A stretch of 64,000 nucleotides of DNA, taken from assembly GCF_017794965.1 (NCBI RefSeq), contig NZ_CP051240.1, positions 1,550,001 through 1,614,000 on the forward strand. The letters are read 5' to 3'. Shown one piece after another: positions 44,392-53,475 of the stretch (positions are counted from its first letter, which is position 1; every line of letters starts with the position of its first letter). The position numbers and the translations under genes are program-made. This DNA comes from Alcanivorax sp. (GTDB taxonomy: Bacteria; Pseudomonadota; Gammaproteobacteria; Pseudomonadales; Alcanivoracaceae). The notes beneath the pieces are model-generated. The model searched no databases and was not told the origin of the DNA. It saw only the letters and a list, made by a program, of their open reading frames with translations.

Positions 44392-45060
44392 ATGACCCCC
44401 TTCAAGGACCTTCTTTCCCTTGCGGTAAATCGCAAGGGGAGCCTGAAAATGGTAAAGGCCCAATTACCTGACGTGGCAGATGCCGAGACGCTGAGAAGCC
44501 GGGATGATTCCTGGTACCTGTCAGTGATGACCCGCCGTATCTTCCGTGCCGGGCTCAATCACTCTCTGGTGGACAGCAAATGGCCGGCTTTTGAGCAGGC
44601 CTTCTTTGGTTTTGACCCCGAGAAGCTGGTGTTGATGCCTGACAGCATGCTCGATGAGCGCATGCAGGATACCCGGTTGATCCGACACTGGGGCAAGATG
44701 AAAGCGATCCGCCATAACGCCCAGTTTGTGAGGGACCTTGCTGAAGAATACGGCAGCGTTGGGGAGTGGCTTGCTGGCTGGCCCGCCGAAGATACGGTGG
44801 GGATGTGGATGCTGCTCAAGAAGCGGGGCAAGCAGCTTGGCGGCAACTCCGGTGCGGCCTTTCTGCGTATGACAGGACGGGATACCTGGTACCCCACCAA
44901 TGATGTGGTGGCGGCGTTGAAGGCCCAGAACATCATCGACAAACCGCCGGCCAGTCAGCGTGATCAGCGGGCGGCGCAGCAGGCTTTCAACCAATGGCAA
45001 CAACAAAGTGGTTGGCCCCAGGCGCATATCAGCAAGGTGTTGGCCTTTACCATCGGTTAG
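44392..45060 (+). CDS. DNA-3-methyladenine glycosylase I-like protein lacking the zinc cysteines
   Basis: The 222-residue product has the Tag-like helix-hairpin-helix core IFRAGLNHSLVDSKWPAFEQ followed by FFGFDPEKL. Tag removes 3-methyladenine from DNA. The whole protein has no cysteine, so the Cys-His zinc clamp of E. coli Tag is absent. It is therefore a divergent subfamily, and activity is likely but not proven. The stop codon lies in the terminal repeat of the element at 45057-45382. Confidence 0.8.
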   Translation: MTPFKDLLSLAVNRKGSLKMVKAQLPDVADAETLRSRDDSWYLSVMTRRIFRAGLNHSLVDSKWPAFEQAFFGFDPEKLVLMPDSMLDERMQDTRLIRHWGKMKAIRHNAQFVRDLAEEYGSVGEWLAGWPAEDTVGMWMLLKKRGKQLGGNSGAAFLRMTGRDTWYPTNDVVAALKAQNIIDKPPASQRDQRAAQQAFNQWQQQSGWPQAHISKVLAFTIG

Positions 45061-45382
45061 GGAGTCTCTGAATAACCCCTTGCGCAGCCTGCGGAGCATA
45101 AATACCTGGCGTGGCCTGAACGGGGCCCCCGGGTCTTTCAGGCTGATACGCTCAGGTTGTTGCCTGTGCTTGAAGGTATGAGCCTCAACAGGCAACCCGC
45201 ATGCCTTCAAAAGCCCCCCCCTCTTTACCTTGGCCGCGGGGGTGAATCAGCCTGAAAGAAGGTTCATTGCGGATTTGAGGGAATAGCTCGCAGCACGACC
45301 CATGCCGTAGGAGCAACTTCCCGCAATTGCGCGATGAACTTGAAACAATGGGCATGCAAGGCGTTATTCAGAACCTGTCTGG
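45057..45382 (-). mobile_element. Degenerate MITE-like element (copy 1)
   Basis: The left end, 45057-45083, matches the 27-bp end of the 50180 element at 23 of 27 positions. The right end (45356-45382) keeps the GCAAGG-GTTATTCAGA part and then decays. The internal parts share TCTTTCAGGCTG, CCTTCAAAAGC and CTCTTTACCTT with copy 2, but in the opposite orientation. Length is 326 bp. No transposase is present. The element took in the stop codon of the Tag-like gene. Confidence 0.8.
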
Positions 45383-45442
45383 CGCCTTAACTGCGGGAAA
45401 GTTGTCCTGGGACAAGGTTTTGGCCTTGCAGGGCAGGGTGGT

Positions 45443-45463
45443 CAAAATGATAATGAGTCGCCT
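45443..45463 (+). promoter_or_regulatory. Probable Fur box upstream of the iron permease
   Basis: AAAATGATAATGAGT, followed by a CTTATC-type half, matches the Fur operator GATAATGATAATCATTATC in part. It lies about 25-45 bp before the start at 45488, as expected for iron repression of an iron importer. The match is incomplete, so this is a probable site only. Confidence 0.6.
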
Positions 45464-45487
45464 TATCAGTACCCGATTGGATTTCCC

Positions 45488-47401
45488 ATGTTGTCACTTT
45501 CCCTCCAAGGGCGCCTTTTTTTCGCCCTGATTCTTCTTTTTTGCTCCATCCAGTCCGCCAATGCCAATGAGCAGACCGCCCTGGTTCAGCTGGTGGAATA
45601 CGTGGGTGCGGATTACGTCAATGCGGTGTCAGAGGGTGAGATTGTCAGTGCCGCTGAATTTGCCGAGATGGAAGAGTTCTCCGCGTTGCTGGTGGAAGGG
45701 GTCGCTGGCCTGCCTGACGCCAACGGCAAAGCCCGGTTGACGTCACAGGCGGAGAGCCTGAAGCAGGCGGTTAGCCAGCGTGCCGCAGTGTCGGTGATCA
45801 AGTCACTGGCGCAGTCCATTCGGGCATCGCTGGTTGAGGTGTATGGCATTCCGGTGAGTCCGGCCCAGTCTCCGGACAGGGCGGCGGCTGCCAGCCTTTA
45901 TCAGGCACAATGTGCAGCCTGTCATGGCCAGAACGGAGCCGGTGACGGGCCTGCCGGTGTGGCGCTTGAGCCTGCACCGACAGACTTTACCGAGCGGACT
46001 CGTTATAACGGCCGCTCATTGCTGGGCCTGTTTACCACGATCACACAGGGTGTGGATGGCACCGGCATGGCGGCCTATGAATCACAGCTAACCGAGCAAC
46101 AGCGCTGGGGCCTGGCGTTCTATGTGGGAGGGATGGCTGTGGACGATGAGCTGTCTGAGGCCGGTGAGCACGCTTACCAGTCCGTACCCGGTCTTGAAGC
46201 CGCGCTGACACTGGATAGCCTGGTGGCACAGGCACCGGAGGATGTGCTCGATAACAGCGGTTCCCAGGCCTATGCCGCCCTGGGCTATCTGCGAGCCAAC
46301 CCTGATGTGCTGTTCAGCAAGAACCGATTCGTGTCGCTGAGCCATGCCCGGTTGGACGCCGCCGATAGTGCTTATCAGCAGGGTGAGAGAGGTGCTGCAA
46401 GATCCGCTGCCCTGTCTGCGTATCTGGACGGGTTTGAAATGATTGAGCAGCAAATTGCTGCCGTGGATCCTGAGTTGATGCGCCAGGCTGAGGCGCGCTT
46501 TATGGCGGTGAGAGAGGCCATTGACCGTGATCACGGTGCTGAAGCGGTTTCCCGAGCTGTGGCGCAAGCCCATCAAGCCCTTGATCAGGCTGCGGCCGTT
46601 CTGGAGGGGGACGGGTTGAGTCCGGTTGCCACGCTGTCAGCCAGTTTCTTCATTCTGTTCCGCGAAGGTCTGGAAGCCTTGCTGGTGGTGGCGGCCTTGC
46701 TCACCTTTACCCGCAAGGCCAATGCCCGTCAGGCAACGCGTCATGTGCACCTGGGGTGGATCGCCGCGCTGGTGGCCGGTGGCCTGACCTGGTATGTGGC
46801 CAGCACCCTGGTGACATTCAGTGGTGCTTCCCGGGAAATGACGGAAGGGATTGCGGGGGTTGTGGCTGCGCTGATCCTGTTTTATGTGGGCTTCTGGATG
46901 CACAGCAACAGCAACAGCCAGAAATGGCTGGGCTATATCCGCAGCAAGGTGGATGATGCGCTGGGCAAGGGAACGGTGTGGGCGTTGACCTTTGTGTCGT
47001 TTATTTCGGTGTATCGGGAAATCTTTGAAACCATCCTGTTCTATCAGGCGCTGTGGAGCCAGGTTACGGTACAGACCAAGCCGTTTCTTTTTTACGGTAT
47101 TGCCGCCGCCGTGGCGGCCCTTGCCGTGGTCTGTGTGCTGTTTTTCCGTATTGGCATGAAGCTCCCGCTCAGCCTGTTTTTCCGTACCACCAGCATCGTG
47201 CTGCTGGTGCTGTCGGTGATTCTGCTTGGCAAAGGCATTGCCGCCTTGCAAGAAGCCGGCGTAATCAGTGCTTTCTACCTGAATGTGCCTACCATCGACT
47301 GGTTGGGGCTGTATCCCACTATGCAGGGGGTGGCCGCCCAGGTCATTGCGGTCATGCTGGGTTGCGTACTGTGGATGCGAGGCCAACGCCACTCAGGCTG
47401 A
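45488..47401 (+). CDS. Cytochrome c/FTR1-family iron permease
   Basis: The 637-residue protein starts with a signal (FFALILLFCSIQSANANE). It has a c-type heme site CAACHG at residues 142-147 in the periplasmic part, and then a C-terminal FTR1 permease with seven or so helices. Both iron-binding R-E-X-X-E motifs are seen: FREGLEALLV near 391 and VYREIFETILF near 510. FTR1 proteins import ferric iron after oxidation of ferrous iron; the heme domain may take the electron. A Fur-like site lies upstream. Confidence 0.92.
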   Translation: MLSLSLQGRLFFALILLFCSIQSANANEQTALVQLVEYVGADYVNAVSEGEIVSAAEFAEMEEFSALLVEGVAGLPDANGKARLTSQAESLKQAVSQRAAVSVIKSLAQSIRASLVEVYGIPVSPAQSPDRAAAASLYQAQCAACHGQNGAGDGPAGVALEPAPTDFTERTRYNGRSLLGLFTTITQGVDGTGMAAYESQLTEQQRWGLAFYVGGMAVDDELSEAGEHAYQSVPGLEAALTLDSLVAQAPEDVLDNSGSQAYAALGYLRANPDVLFSKNRFVSLSHARLDAADSAYQQGERGAARSAALSAYLDGFEMIEQQIAAVDPELMRQAEARFMAVREAIDRDHGAEAVSRAVAQAHQALDQAAAVLEGDGLSPVATLSASFFILFREGLEALLVVAALLTFTRKANARQATRHVHLGWIAALVAGGLTWYVASTLVTFSGASREMTEGIAGVVAALILFYVGFWMHSNSNSQKWLGYIRSKVDDALGKGTVWALTFVSFISVYREIFETILFYQALWSQVTVQTKPFLFYGIAAAVAALAVVCVLFFRIGMKLPLSLFFRTTSIVLLVLSVILLGKGIAALQEAGVISAFYLNVPTIDWLGLYPTMQGVAAQVIAVMLGCVLWMRGQRHSG

Positions 47402-47519
47402 GAGGCAAGCATCGACACAGGTAATGGCGGAATGATTTAATTCCTGCACCCGACGGCAGGGCTGACATGGTCCTGCCGTTGCTGTTTTGTTGAACCCGTG
47501 CGGAGCAGGACCCACTGCC

Positions 47520-48431
47520 ATGTCATCACCTCTCTCTCTCTGTTTCCTCGGTGTCGGCCTGATGGGGGCGCCCATGGTGGAGCGTCTGCTGAAGGCCGGT
47601 TTCGATCTCTCCCTTTGGAATCGCACTGCAACGAAGATGGATCCTTTCTCCGGGCGGGCCCATATCGCCAGCTCTCCCGCTCAGGCCGTCGCTGGTGCCG
47701 ATGTGGTGATCACCATGCTGGAGAATGGCGACATTGTGGATCAGGTGCTTTATGGCAGCGGTGCCCTCAGTCACCTTGCCAGGGGTGCACTGGTGATCGA
47801 TATGAGCTCCATCCAGCCCGGCCAGGCCCGCCAGCATGCCAGCCAGGTGAAAAACCTGGGAGGCGACTATCTGGATGCGCCGGTATCCGGCGGTACAAGA
47901 GGGGCTGAATCAGGCACTTTGTCGATCATGGCTGGGGGAGAAGAGGCCGCATTCGATCGGGCTCGGGCGGTATTCGAGGCCATGGGCAAGGCGACCCATA
48001 TCGGACCGGTGGGGAGTGGCCAGCTGGCCAAGCTCGCCAATCAGGCCATTGTGGGCATCACCATTGGAGCGGTATCCGAAGCCCTGTTACTGGCAGCCCG
48101 GGGCGGAGCCCGGCCCGACAGGGTGCGTGAAGCCCTGCTGGGTGGCTTTGCCGGTAGCAAGATTCTCGAACAACACGGGGAACGTATGTTGCAGCGTAAT
48201 TTCACTCCGGGGGCCCCTGCGCGGATCCAGCTCAAGGATCTGCGAATGATTCTGGATGAAGCACGGGCCGAAGGTCTGAGCCTGCCGCTGAGTCAACGGG
48301 TCTTCGAGCAATACCGTGGTTTGCTGGCCAGTGGCCATGGGGAAGTGGACCACAGCGGCCTGTTGCTGGAACTGGAGCGCCTCAATGGCGTCGAACTGGA
48401 GAGCGCCATAACCGACCACGAGGACCTGTGA
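47520..48431 (+). CDS. NAD(P)-dependent oxidoreductase, tartronate-semialdehyde-reductase-like
   Basis: The 303-residue protein is a 3-hydroxyisobutyrate-dehydrogenase family enzyme. It has the dinucleotide loop FLGVGLMGAPMVERLLKAG, the substrate motif DAPVSGGTRGAESGTL and the catalytic-lysine segment GQLAKLANQAIVG. Next to hydroxypyruvate isomerase it is most likely tartronate-semialdehyde reductase (garR/glxR) of the glycerate pathway. The stop overlaps the hyi start by 1 base, so they are coupled. No glyoxylate carboligase is in the window. Confidence 0.88.
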   Translation: MSSPLSLCFLGVGLMGAPMVERLLKAGFDLSLWNRTATKMDPFSGRAHIASSPAQAVAGADVVITMLENGDIVDQVLYGSGALSHLARGALVIDMSSIQPGQARQHASQVKNLGGDYLDAPVSGGTRGAESGTLSIMAGGEEAAFDRARAVFEAMGKATHIGPVGSGQLAKLANQAIVGITIGAVSEALLLAARGGARPDRVREALLGGFAGSKILEQHGERMLQRNFTPGAPARIQLKDLRMILDEARAEGLSLPLSQRVFEQYRGLLASGHGEVDHSGLLLELERLNGVELESAITDHEDL

Positions 48432-49207
48432 TGCCCCGTTTTGCAGCCAACCTGTCCATGCTGTTTACGGAGCTGCCTTTTATGGACAGGTTCGCGGCGG
48501 CGTCCAAAGCGGGCTTCAAGGGCGTGGAGTTTCTGTTTCCCTATGCCTGGAATGAGGCCGAGCTGGACGCACAGTTGATTGAACACGATCTGCAGCAGGT
48601 GCTTTTCAACCTGCCACCCGGTGATTGGGAGAAGGGGGAGCGTGGCATTGCCTGTCTGCCGGACCGGGTTGAGGAATTCCATGAAGGGGTATTCGAGGCG
48701 TTGGCGTATGCTCGCCAGTTACGTTGTACGAGAATCAACTGTCTTGCCGGCCTGAAACCGGACACCGTGCCTGATGCGGTTGCTTTCGAAACGCTGGTCA
48801 GCAATCTCCGGTTTGCCGCCGATATCCTGGCACCAGAGGGCATTACACTGACGCTGGAGGCGATCAATTCCCGAGTGGACATGCCCGGGTTTCTTGTGGA
48901 CCGTTCCGACGCTGCCGTGGCCGCGATAGAGGCTGCCGGGCGTGAGAATATTCGCCTCCAATTCGATATTTACCACATGCAGATCATGGAAGGGGACCTG
49001 TGCCGTTCCCTTTCACGATTGTGTCCCCATATAGGACATATCCAGTTTGCCGATAACCCGGGCCGCCATGAGCCGGGCACAGGGGAAATCTGCTTCGAGA
49101 ACCTGTTTCGCCATATCGACACACTGGACTACGACGGCTGGGTGAGTGCGGAATATCGCCCGCAAGTCGATACGCTTTCCAGCCTGGGCTGGCTCACACG
49201 CCGCTGA
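48431..49207 (+). CDS. hyi: Hydroxypyruvate isomerase
   Basis: Hyi interconverts hydroxypyruvate and tartronate semialdehyde. The 258-residue TIM-barrel protein starts FAANLSMLFTELPF and contains the metal and catalytic segments LEAINSRVDMPGF, FDIYHMQIMEGD and GHIQFADNPGRHEPGTGEI. All are typical of Hyi. It is translationally coupled to the reductase and probably handles glyoxylate-derived carbon. The ATG at 48431 is used; a GTG one codon earlier is also open. Confidence 0.93.
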   Translation: MPRFAANLSMLFTELPFMDRFAAASKAGFKGVEFLFPYAWNEAELDAQLIEHDLQQVLFNLPPGDWEKGERGIACLPDRVEEFHEGVFEALAYARQLRCTRINCLAGLKPDTVPDAVAFETLVSNLRFAADILAPEGITLTLEAINSRVDMPGFLVDRSDAAVAAIEAAGRENIRLQFDIYHMQIMEGDLCRSLSRLCPHIGHIQFADNPGRHEPGTGEICFENLFRHIDTLDYDGWVSAEYRPQVDTLSSLGWLTRR

Positions 49208-49256
49208 TGCACTGTATCGCCTGCGGCTGACATTCATTCAAGGTAACGGATTCGCA

Positions 49257-50093
49257 ATGCAATTCAATTGGGGTGGCAAGATCATTCTGGGCCTGCTGGG
49301 TATGTTGGTAGGTGGGCCTGTCGGACTGGGTATCGGTCTGTTGATCGGCCACATGCTGGACCGGGGGGCAGAGCAGGTGCGCAGCTTCAATCCCTTCCGT
49401 CCCTATGGTCCCGGAGAGCAGGCATCGGTTCACAAGGCCCTGTTTGACACGGTATTTGCTGTAATGGGGCATCTGGCCAAGGCCGATGGCCGCGTCAGTG
49501 AGGACGAGATTGCCCAGGCCCGGGCGGTGATGGACCGCATGCAGCTTGATGATGAGCAACGCAAGGCGGCCATCGGGCTTTTCAATGAAGGCAAAGCGGC
49601 AGATTTCCCCCTGGAGGCGACCATCCAGCGGTTTGCGGCCTCGGTGCGGCATCGCAAACAGCTAATCCTGGTGTTTCTGGAAATTCTGCTGCAGATCGCG
49701 CTGGCAGACGGCACCTTGCACAAGGAAGAGGAGGCGATTCTGCTCAAGGTTGCCGAGGGCCTTGGGGTACCGCCCCAGCAATTTCGCCAGATTCTCAACA
49801 TGTTGCTGGCCCAGGCCCAGTTCAGCACCGGGGCTGGCGCCGGTGGACACCAACAGCGTACGGCTGGTCCGTCCAGACCTTCACTTTCACAGGCCTTCCA
49901 GGTCCTTGGGGTTAGTGAGTCTGCGTCCAATCAGGAGATCAAGAAGGCCTATCGAAAGCTGATGAGCGAACATCACCCGGACAAACTGTCTGCCCGGGGC
50001 GTGCCTGACGAGATGATTCGGTTGGCCACGGAAAAGACCGCGGAGATCAGTAAGGCCTACGAAATGATCAAGGAGCATCGCGGCTTTCGTTAA
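49257..50093 (+). CDS. djlA: DjlA-type membrane co-chaperone
   Basis: DjlA is a membrane-anchored DnaJ that works with DnaK and stress-response kinases. The 278-residue protein has an N-terminal glycine-zipper helix (GLLGMLVGGPVGLGIGLLIG), a TerB-like acidic helical domain around 55-165, and a C-terminal J domain around 212-278 with its HPD motif in MSEHHPDKLSARG. The ATG at 49257 is preferred because family similarity starts there. Confidence 0.96.
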   Translation: MQFNWGGKIILGLLGMLVGGPVGLGIGLLIGHMLDRGAEQVRSFNPFRPYGPGEQASVHKALFDTVFAVMGHLAKADGRVSEDEIAQARAVMDRMQLDDEQRKAAIGLFNEGKAADFPLEATIQRFAASVRHRKQLILVFLEILLQIALADGTLHKEEEAILLKVAEGLGVPPQQFRQILNMLLAQAQFSTGAGAGGHQQRTAGPSRPSLSQAFQVLGVSESASNQEIKKAYRKLMSEHHPDKLSARGVPDEMIRLATEKTAEISKAYEMIKEHRGFR

Positions 50094-50179
50094 CGATCCT
50101 GTCTCGGGACCGAAAACAGCGAGACACGAGTTGCGATAACCCGCTGCTATGGGTTTGGTCTTTGCAGCTCGTTGTGGCT

Positions 50180-50500
50180 CTAGGGAACCTCTGAATAACT
50201 CCTTGCGTACTCAGTCTTTCAGGCTGGTTCGCCCCCTCGGCAAAGGTAAAGAGGGGCGCGCTTTTGAAGGTGTATGTCCATCCATCGGCTCTTCACCTTC
50301 AAAGGAAGCGCAACAACGAGAGCGGGCCAGCCTGGAAGACCCGAGAGCACCCGTTCAGGCATAAAGGCGCGGCCTGAAGCGCACATCTGCTGCGCCTTGC
50401 CTCTCGGAAAGGGAATCACCCTGACCATCGAGACAAGACACAACAGCTGCACGCTTCAGGCCACGCTGAGCATGCAAGGAGTTATTCAGAGGTTCCCTAG
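50180..50500 (+). mobile_element. MITE-like element with perfect terminal inverted repeats (copy 2)
   Basis: The 27-bp ends (50180-50206 and 50474-50500) are perfect inverted repeats starting CTAGGGAACCTCTGAATAA. CTAG at each end could be a duplicated target. The 321-bp body has a second inverted pair (TTTGAAGGTG with CACCTTCAAA) and no gene. It lies between djlA and the DUF2236 gene, 3 bp past the latter's stop. No transposase for it is seen in the window. Confidence 0.88.
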
Positions 50501-50503
50501 CGC

Positions 50504-51448
50504 TTAAAGCGTCATACCGGGATGACGATCGCCCTTGGGAAGGGACCAGCCACTGCTCACCAGTTCAGCTTCTCCACTCCACCAGCGATTCAGCAGACGG
50601 GTCGCCAGGCCAGCACGGGCGCGGCCTTGAAGCCGTTGTCTGGCTTCGTGATAAACCGGTTGATAGCGCAGCGGTTCCGGCAGCCGCCGGGTGAGCTCCA
50701 TCAGGCGACGGATCTGGCGTTGATAGTGCCGGTGTGTATCCAGGTTGACCGGCTTCAGATCAAAGGCGTTCACCAGTGGCTCCGGCACGGTGAAGCTGGC
50801 GATGTTGGCAAAGCTGCCATAGGGCAACCGGTCCGGGAACCCCTGTTGGCGGATCAATGAATGGCCCAGTTCCCGGCGTTGCGGATGCACTGAATCCCGC
50901 GTATCCAGTTGTTGTTGCCACCACTGCCGATGGGCGTGCCAATGGCCGGGCAATCGGTGGTCGGGTACACCCAGCGCCCGGGCGAGCAACTGGGTCTCTT
51001 CGAACAGCCGCTCCTCCAGTGCCGTAGTCAGCGGTCCGATAACGGTACGATAGATCGCCAGGCTGGAATCCATCCAGGCGCTGATGGCATAGAGCAATGA
51101 GTCGCTGTCATGCACGTCAAACAGGGTCTTGCGGCGTTGCGAAGGGTCAGCCAGTGTCATCATCGCCTGTTCCTGGTTGCCGAAGATCACTTTCATCAGA
51201 TAACGCTGACTGTGCTGTAGCCGTTGAATGGCATGGTGTTGATTGACGAGCAGTTGGGACAGCCGGCTGTGCGCCAATGCCAGCACAAGAATGCGTCCCT
51301 GGGCGAGGATCGTGATGGATTCCCGCAGAATCTGCCAGCTGACCGAACCCGGCCCCAGTAGACCCGCATCAGGGTGAGTGCATTGCTGGCTGGCTTGCTG
51401 AATACCGGACTCCCTGTCCAGCCGGGTGATGAGGTGTGGTAATGCCAT
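50504..51448 (-). CDS. DUF2236 (MpaB/rubber-oxygenase-like) protein
   Basis: The 314-residue protein has the family start GPGSVSWQILRES at about 32-44, a conserved VHDSDSLLYAISAWMDSSL and a histidine-rich helix. These fit the MpaB/latex-clearing-protein oxygenase superfamily, in which a heme is bound. I cannot confirm heme binding or substrate. It is a single gene; a MITE-like element lies just past its stop. Confidence 0.75.
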   Translation of the reverse strand: MALPHLITRLDRESGIQQASQQCTHPDAGLLGPGSVSWQILRESITILAQGRILVLALAHSRLSQLLVNQHHAIQRLQHSQRYLMKVIFGNQEQAMMTLADPSQRRKTLFDVHDSDSLLYAISAWMDSSLAIYRTVIGPLTTALEERLFEETQLLARALGVPDHRLPGHWHAHRQWWQQQLDTRDSVHPQRRELGHSLIRQQGFPDRLPYGSFANIASFTVPEPLVNAFDLKPVNLDTHRHYQRQIRRLMELTRRLPEPLRYQPVYHEARQRLQGRARAGLATRLLNRWWSGEAELVSSGWSLPKGDRHPGMTL

Positions 51449-51724
51449 CGTGCACGCCTCCCTGTGCGGGTTGATGGAGCCCCCGGTCTTGCCGGGCGGA
51501 GAGTGACTACCACCGAAGAGCAGGTGACTGCGTAGCGATTGATGTTCATCAATGGTACGGCGAACCCGGTTTGAATCTAATCAGGAATTGTGGTGATTTA
51601 GTGAGGCAAGGGGATGACAGGGTAACGCCTTGCGGCGTCCTGGTTTCCCCGGATACTTTTTGTTCCCGGAGTGGGGCTGGCATGCTCCGGCAACCCCCGG
51701 AACAAGCCGACAGGAGTCAACAAC

Positions 51725-51967
51725 ATGTTGGGCGAAAATCACAGCATTCACCATGAATTTCCCGACCTGCACGAGAAGATCGACCACCTGAGCCGGGAGG
51801 ATCCGGCCTTCCGTGAACAGGTACTGCAGCATGACAAGCTCGACAAGCAGATCCGGGGGCTGGAGATGCGGGAGAGTCCACTGGGAGATGCAGAGATGGA
51901 GTCCCTCAAGCATCAGCGTCTGCAACTTAAGGATCATATTTATCAGCGTCTTACACGGAGTGATTAA
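51725..51967 (+). CDS. YdcH-family (DUF465) small protein
   Basis: The 80-residue, all-helical charged protein starts MLGENHSIHHEFPDLHEKI and has HDKLDKQIRGLE, both typical of the YdcH/DUF465 family. Function is unknown. It is a single gene closed by a strong terminator. The ATG at 51725 is chosen; the frame is open a little further up. Confidence 0.9.
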   Translation: MLGENHSIHHEFPDLHEKIDHLSREDPAFREQVLQHDKLDKQIRGLEMRESPLGDAEMESLKHQRLQLKDHIYQRLTRSD

Positions 51968-51983
51968 TCCCGGGTGTAAGCAA

Positions 51984-52010
51984 AAAAAGGCCTGCAAAGC
52001 AGGCCTTTTT
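51984..52010 (+). terminator. Intrinsic terminator after the YdcH gene
   Basis: A perfect 12-bp stem (AAAAAGGCCTGC with its complement) has a three-base AAA loop and ends in a T run. It starts 17 bp after the stop. On the minus strand the stem also ends in T, so it could serve both directions. Confidence 0.95.
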
Positions 52011-52130
52011 GTATTCATTTCAACAACACAGAAAGTATGACCTGTGTTGAGCGACGGTCTTTTTTTTGTGTCTTTGTCTGTTTCGGTTTGTGCCTTTCTG
52101 GTGATTGGATGATCGCGGTAGACAGCGCCG

Positions 52131-53396
52131 TTATCGGGGGGAGAGTTGGGCGCGCGGTTGCGACAGGGTACTTTCTGCATACTGGCCCGGCCCAAGGCCC
52201 TCGCTATCCTTGCTGTAGTAAAGACGCGTAATGAAATAGAACTCTTGCCCGAACGGCAGATCGCTCAACGAGAACCCCACGTTGGGAAGCTGGCCGGGGA
52301 ACCGCTCTGGCTCATTGATCTGCTCCGCATCATCCTGGTATAGCAGGTGCACTGGGGTATCAAACCCTTTGACAAAGGCCAGTTGCGCGAGCAAGTCGAA
52401 GCCTCTGCCGGTGCCAAACCAGATCCAGTTGTCGCCTTGCAACGGCATAGAGAGCATTTTTTGTTCTGATCGGGAGAGAGTGCCGTCGGTAATCGCCACA
52501 TTGTTACCGGTCCAGCTGGTCATCAGCTTGCTGTTGTAGAGATCATTGCCATCCAGCGAAATATCCAGCGCCGGTCGTTTCAGCACCGATTCTGCCAGGC
52601 CAGGCAGGGTAAATCGGCTGTGTATCTCGAACTGTCGTGGCATCACCAGAAAGTAGTTGTCGATGCGCAGAACGGGCACACGGGCGACTTTCACGGAGGT
52701 TGAGGCGTAAATCAGCGTGGCCAGAGGCCCACTGATGATCTCCTGGACTTTGGGGTCGAGATTATTGTTGTTGAGAGTGAGGCGATTGTTCTCGCCGAAC
52801 ACGCCGGCACTGAGCCGCAATTTCAGGGTGTCAAGAATGCTTTGCGGTTTGCCTCCCTTGCCTTCGAATCCGCGAAAATAAAAATTGTTCCACTTGAACA
52901 GGTTGTTGTCTGCCATGGTGAGCGCGAAGTCCGTGCTCTTGATGGTGAGCGTGTCCGGATCAAACTGCACATAGCGTTCGGTGCTTTGCAGGTAGGCGTT
53001 CTTGGCCACATAGAAGAGGCGGGTCTCATCGCCTTGTTGCACGGCGAGCTCGGCGACGATCTGTTCAGCGGTATTACCGGTGAGTGAGCCGCCGCCATCC
53101 TCAAAACGCAGCAGCAGACGGTCTGCGGGGTCGATGCGCAACGGATCACCGGACAGTGTGGTGCTGCTGTCCTCTTCAAAGAAAGGGTAACCCTCTTCGG
53201 ACCATTGCAGCCACTGATGAGGCACCGGTTGCAGTTTTCCATCACTGACGGCGAAGAACGAGTAAAGCCCGCTCTGTTTGCCTTGCAGCGCTTTGAAGTC
53301 ATCACCGGTGAGGGTGATGATCTGTGCCTGCAGGGTAAATGGAACGGCCAGGAGCCAGAGGAAAAGGGCGCACCGCCAGGTAGTCGTTATTTTCAT
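52131..53396 (-). CDS. Secreted protein of unknown function, 421 residues
   Basis: No family is recognised. It has a Sec signal (CALFLWLLAVPFTLQAQ, cut after about residue 24). The mature part looks beta-rich with many Asp/Asn turns and few cysteines, consistent with a periplasmic or outer-membrane-associated protein. It lies downstream of aacS on the same strand, 79 bp away. It may be co-transcribed with the liu operon or stand alone. Confidence 0.8.
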   Translation of the reverse strand: MKITTTWRCALFLWLLAVPFTLQAQIITLTGDDFKALQGKQSGLYSFFAVSDGKLQPVPHQWLQWSEEGYPFFEEDSSTTLSGDPLRIDPADRLLLRFEDGGGSLTGNTAEQIVAELAVQQGDETRLFYVAKNAYLQSTERYVQFDPDTLTIKSTDFALTMADNNLFKWNNFYFRGFEGKGGKPQSILDTLKLRLSAGVFGENNRLTLNNNNLDPKVQEIISGPLATLIYASTSVKVARVPVLRIDNYFLVMPRQFEIHSRFTLPGLAESVLKRPALDISLDGNDLYNSKLMTSWTGNNVAITDGTLSRSEQKMLSMPLQGDNWIWFGTGRGFDLLAQLAFVKGFDTPVHLLYQDDAEQINEPERFPGQLPNVGFSLSDLPFGQEFYFITRLYYSKDSEGLGPGQYAESTLSQPRAQLSPR

Positions 53397-53475
53397 GTGT
53401 TCTGGGTCACAAAACTGCTGTTTTAACCCATGATGCGCCTTTCTGCCTGATCGTCAATGACTGTGAAGACTGTCG

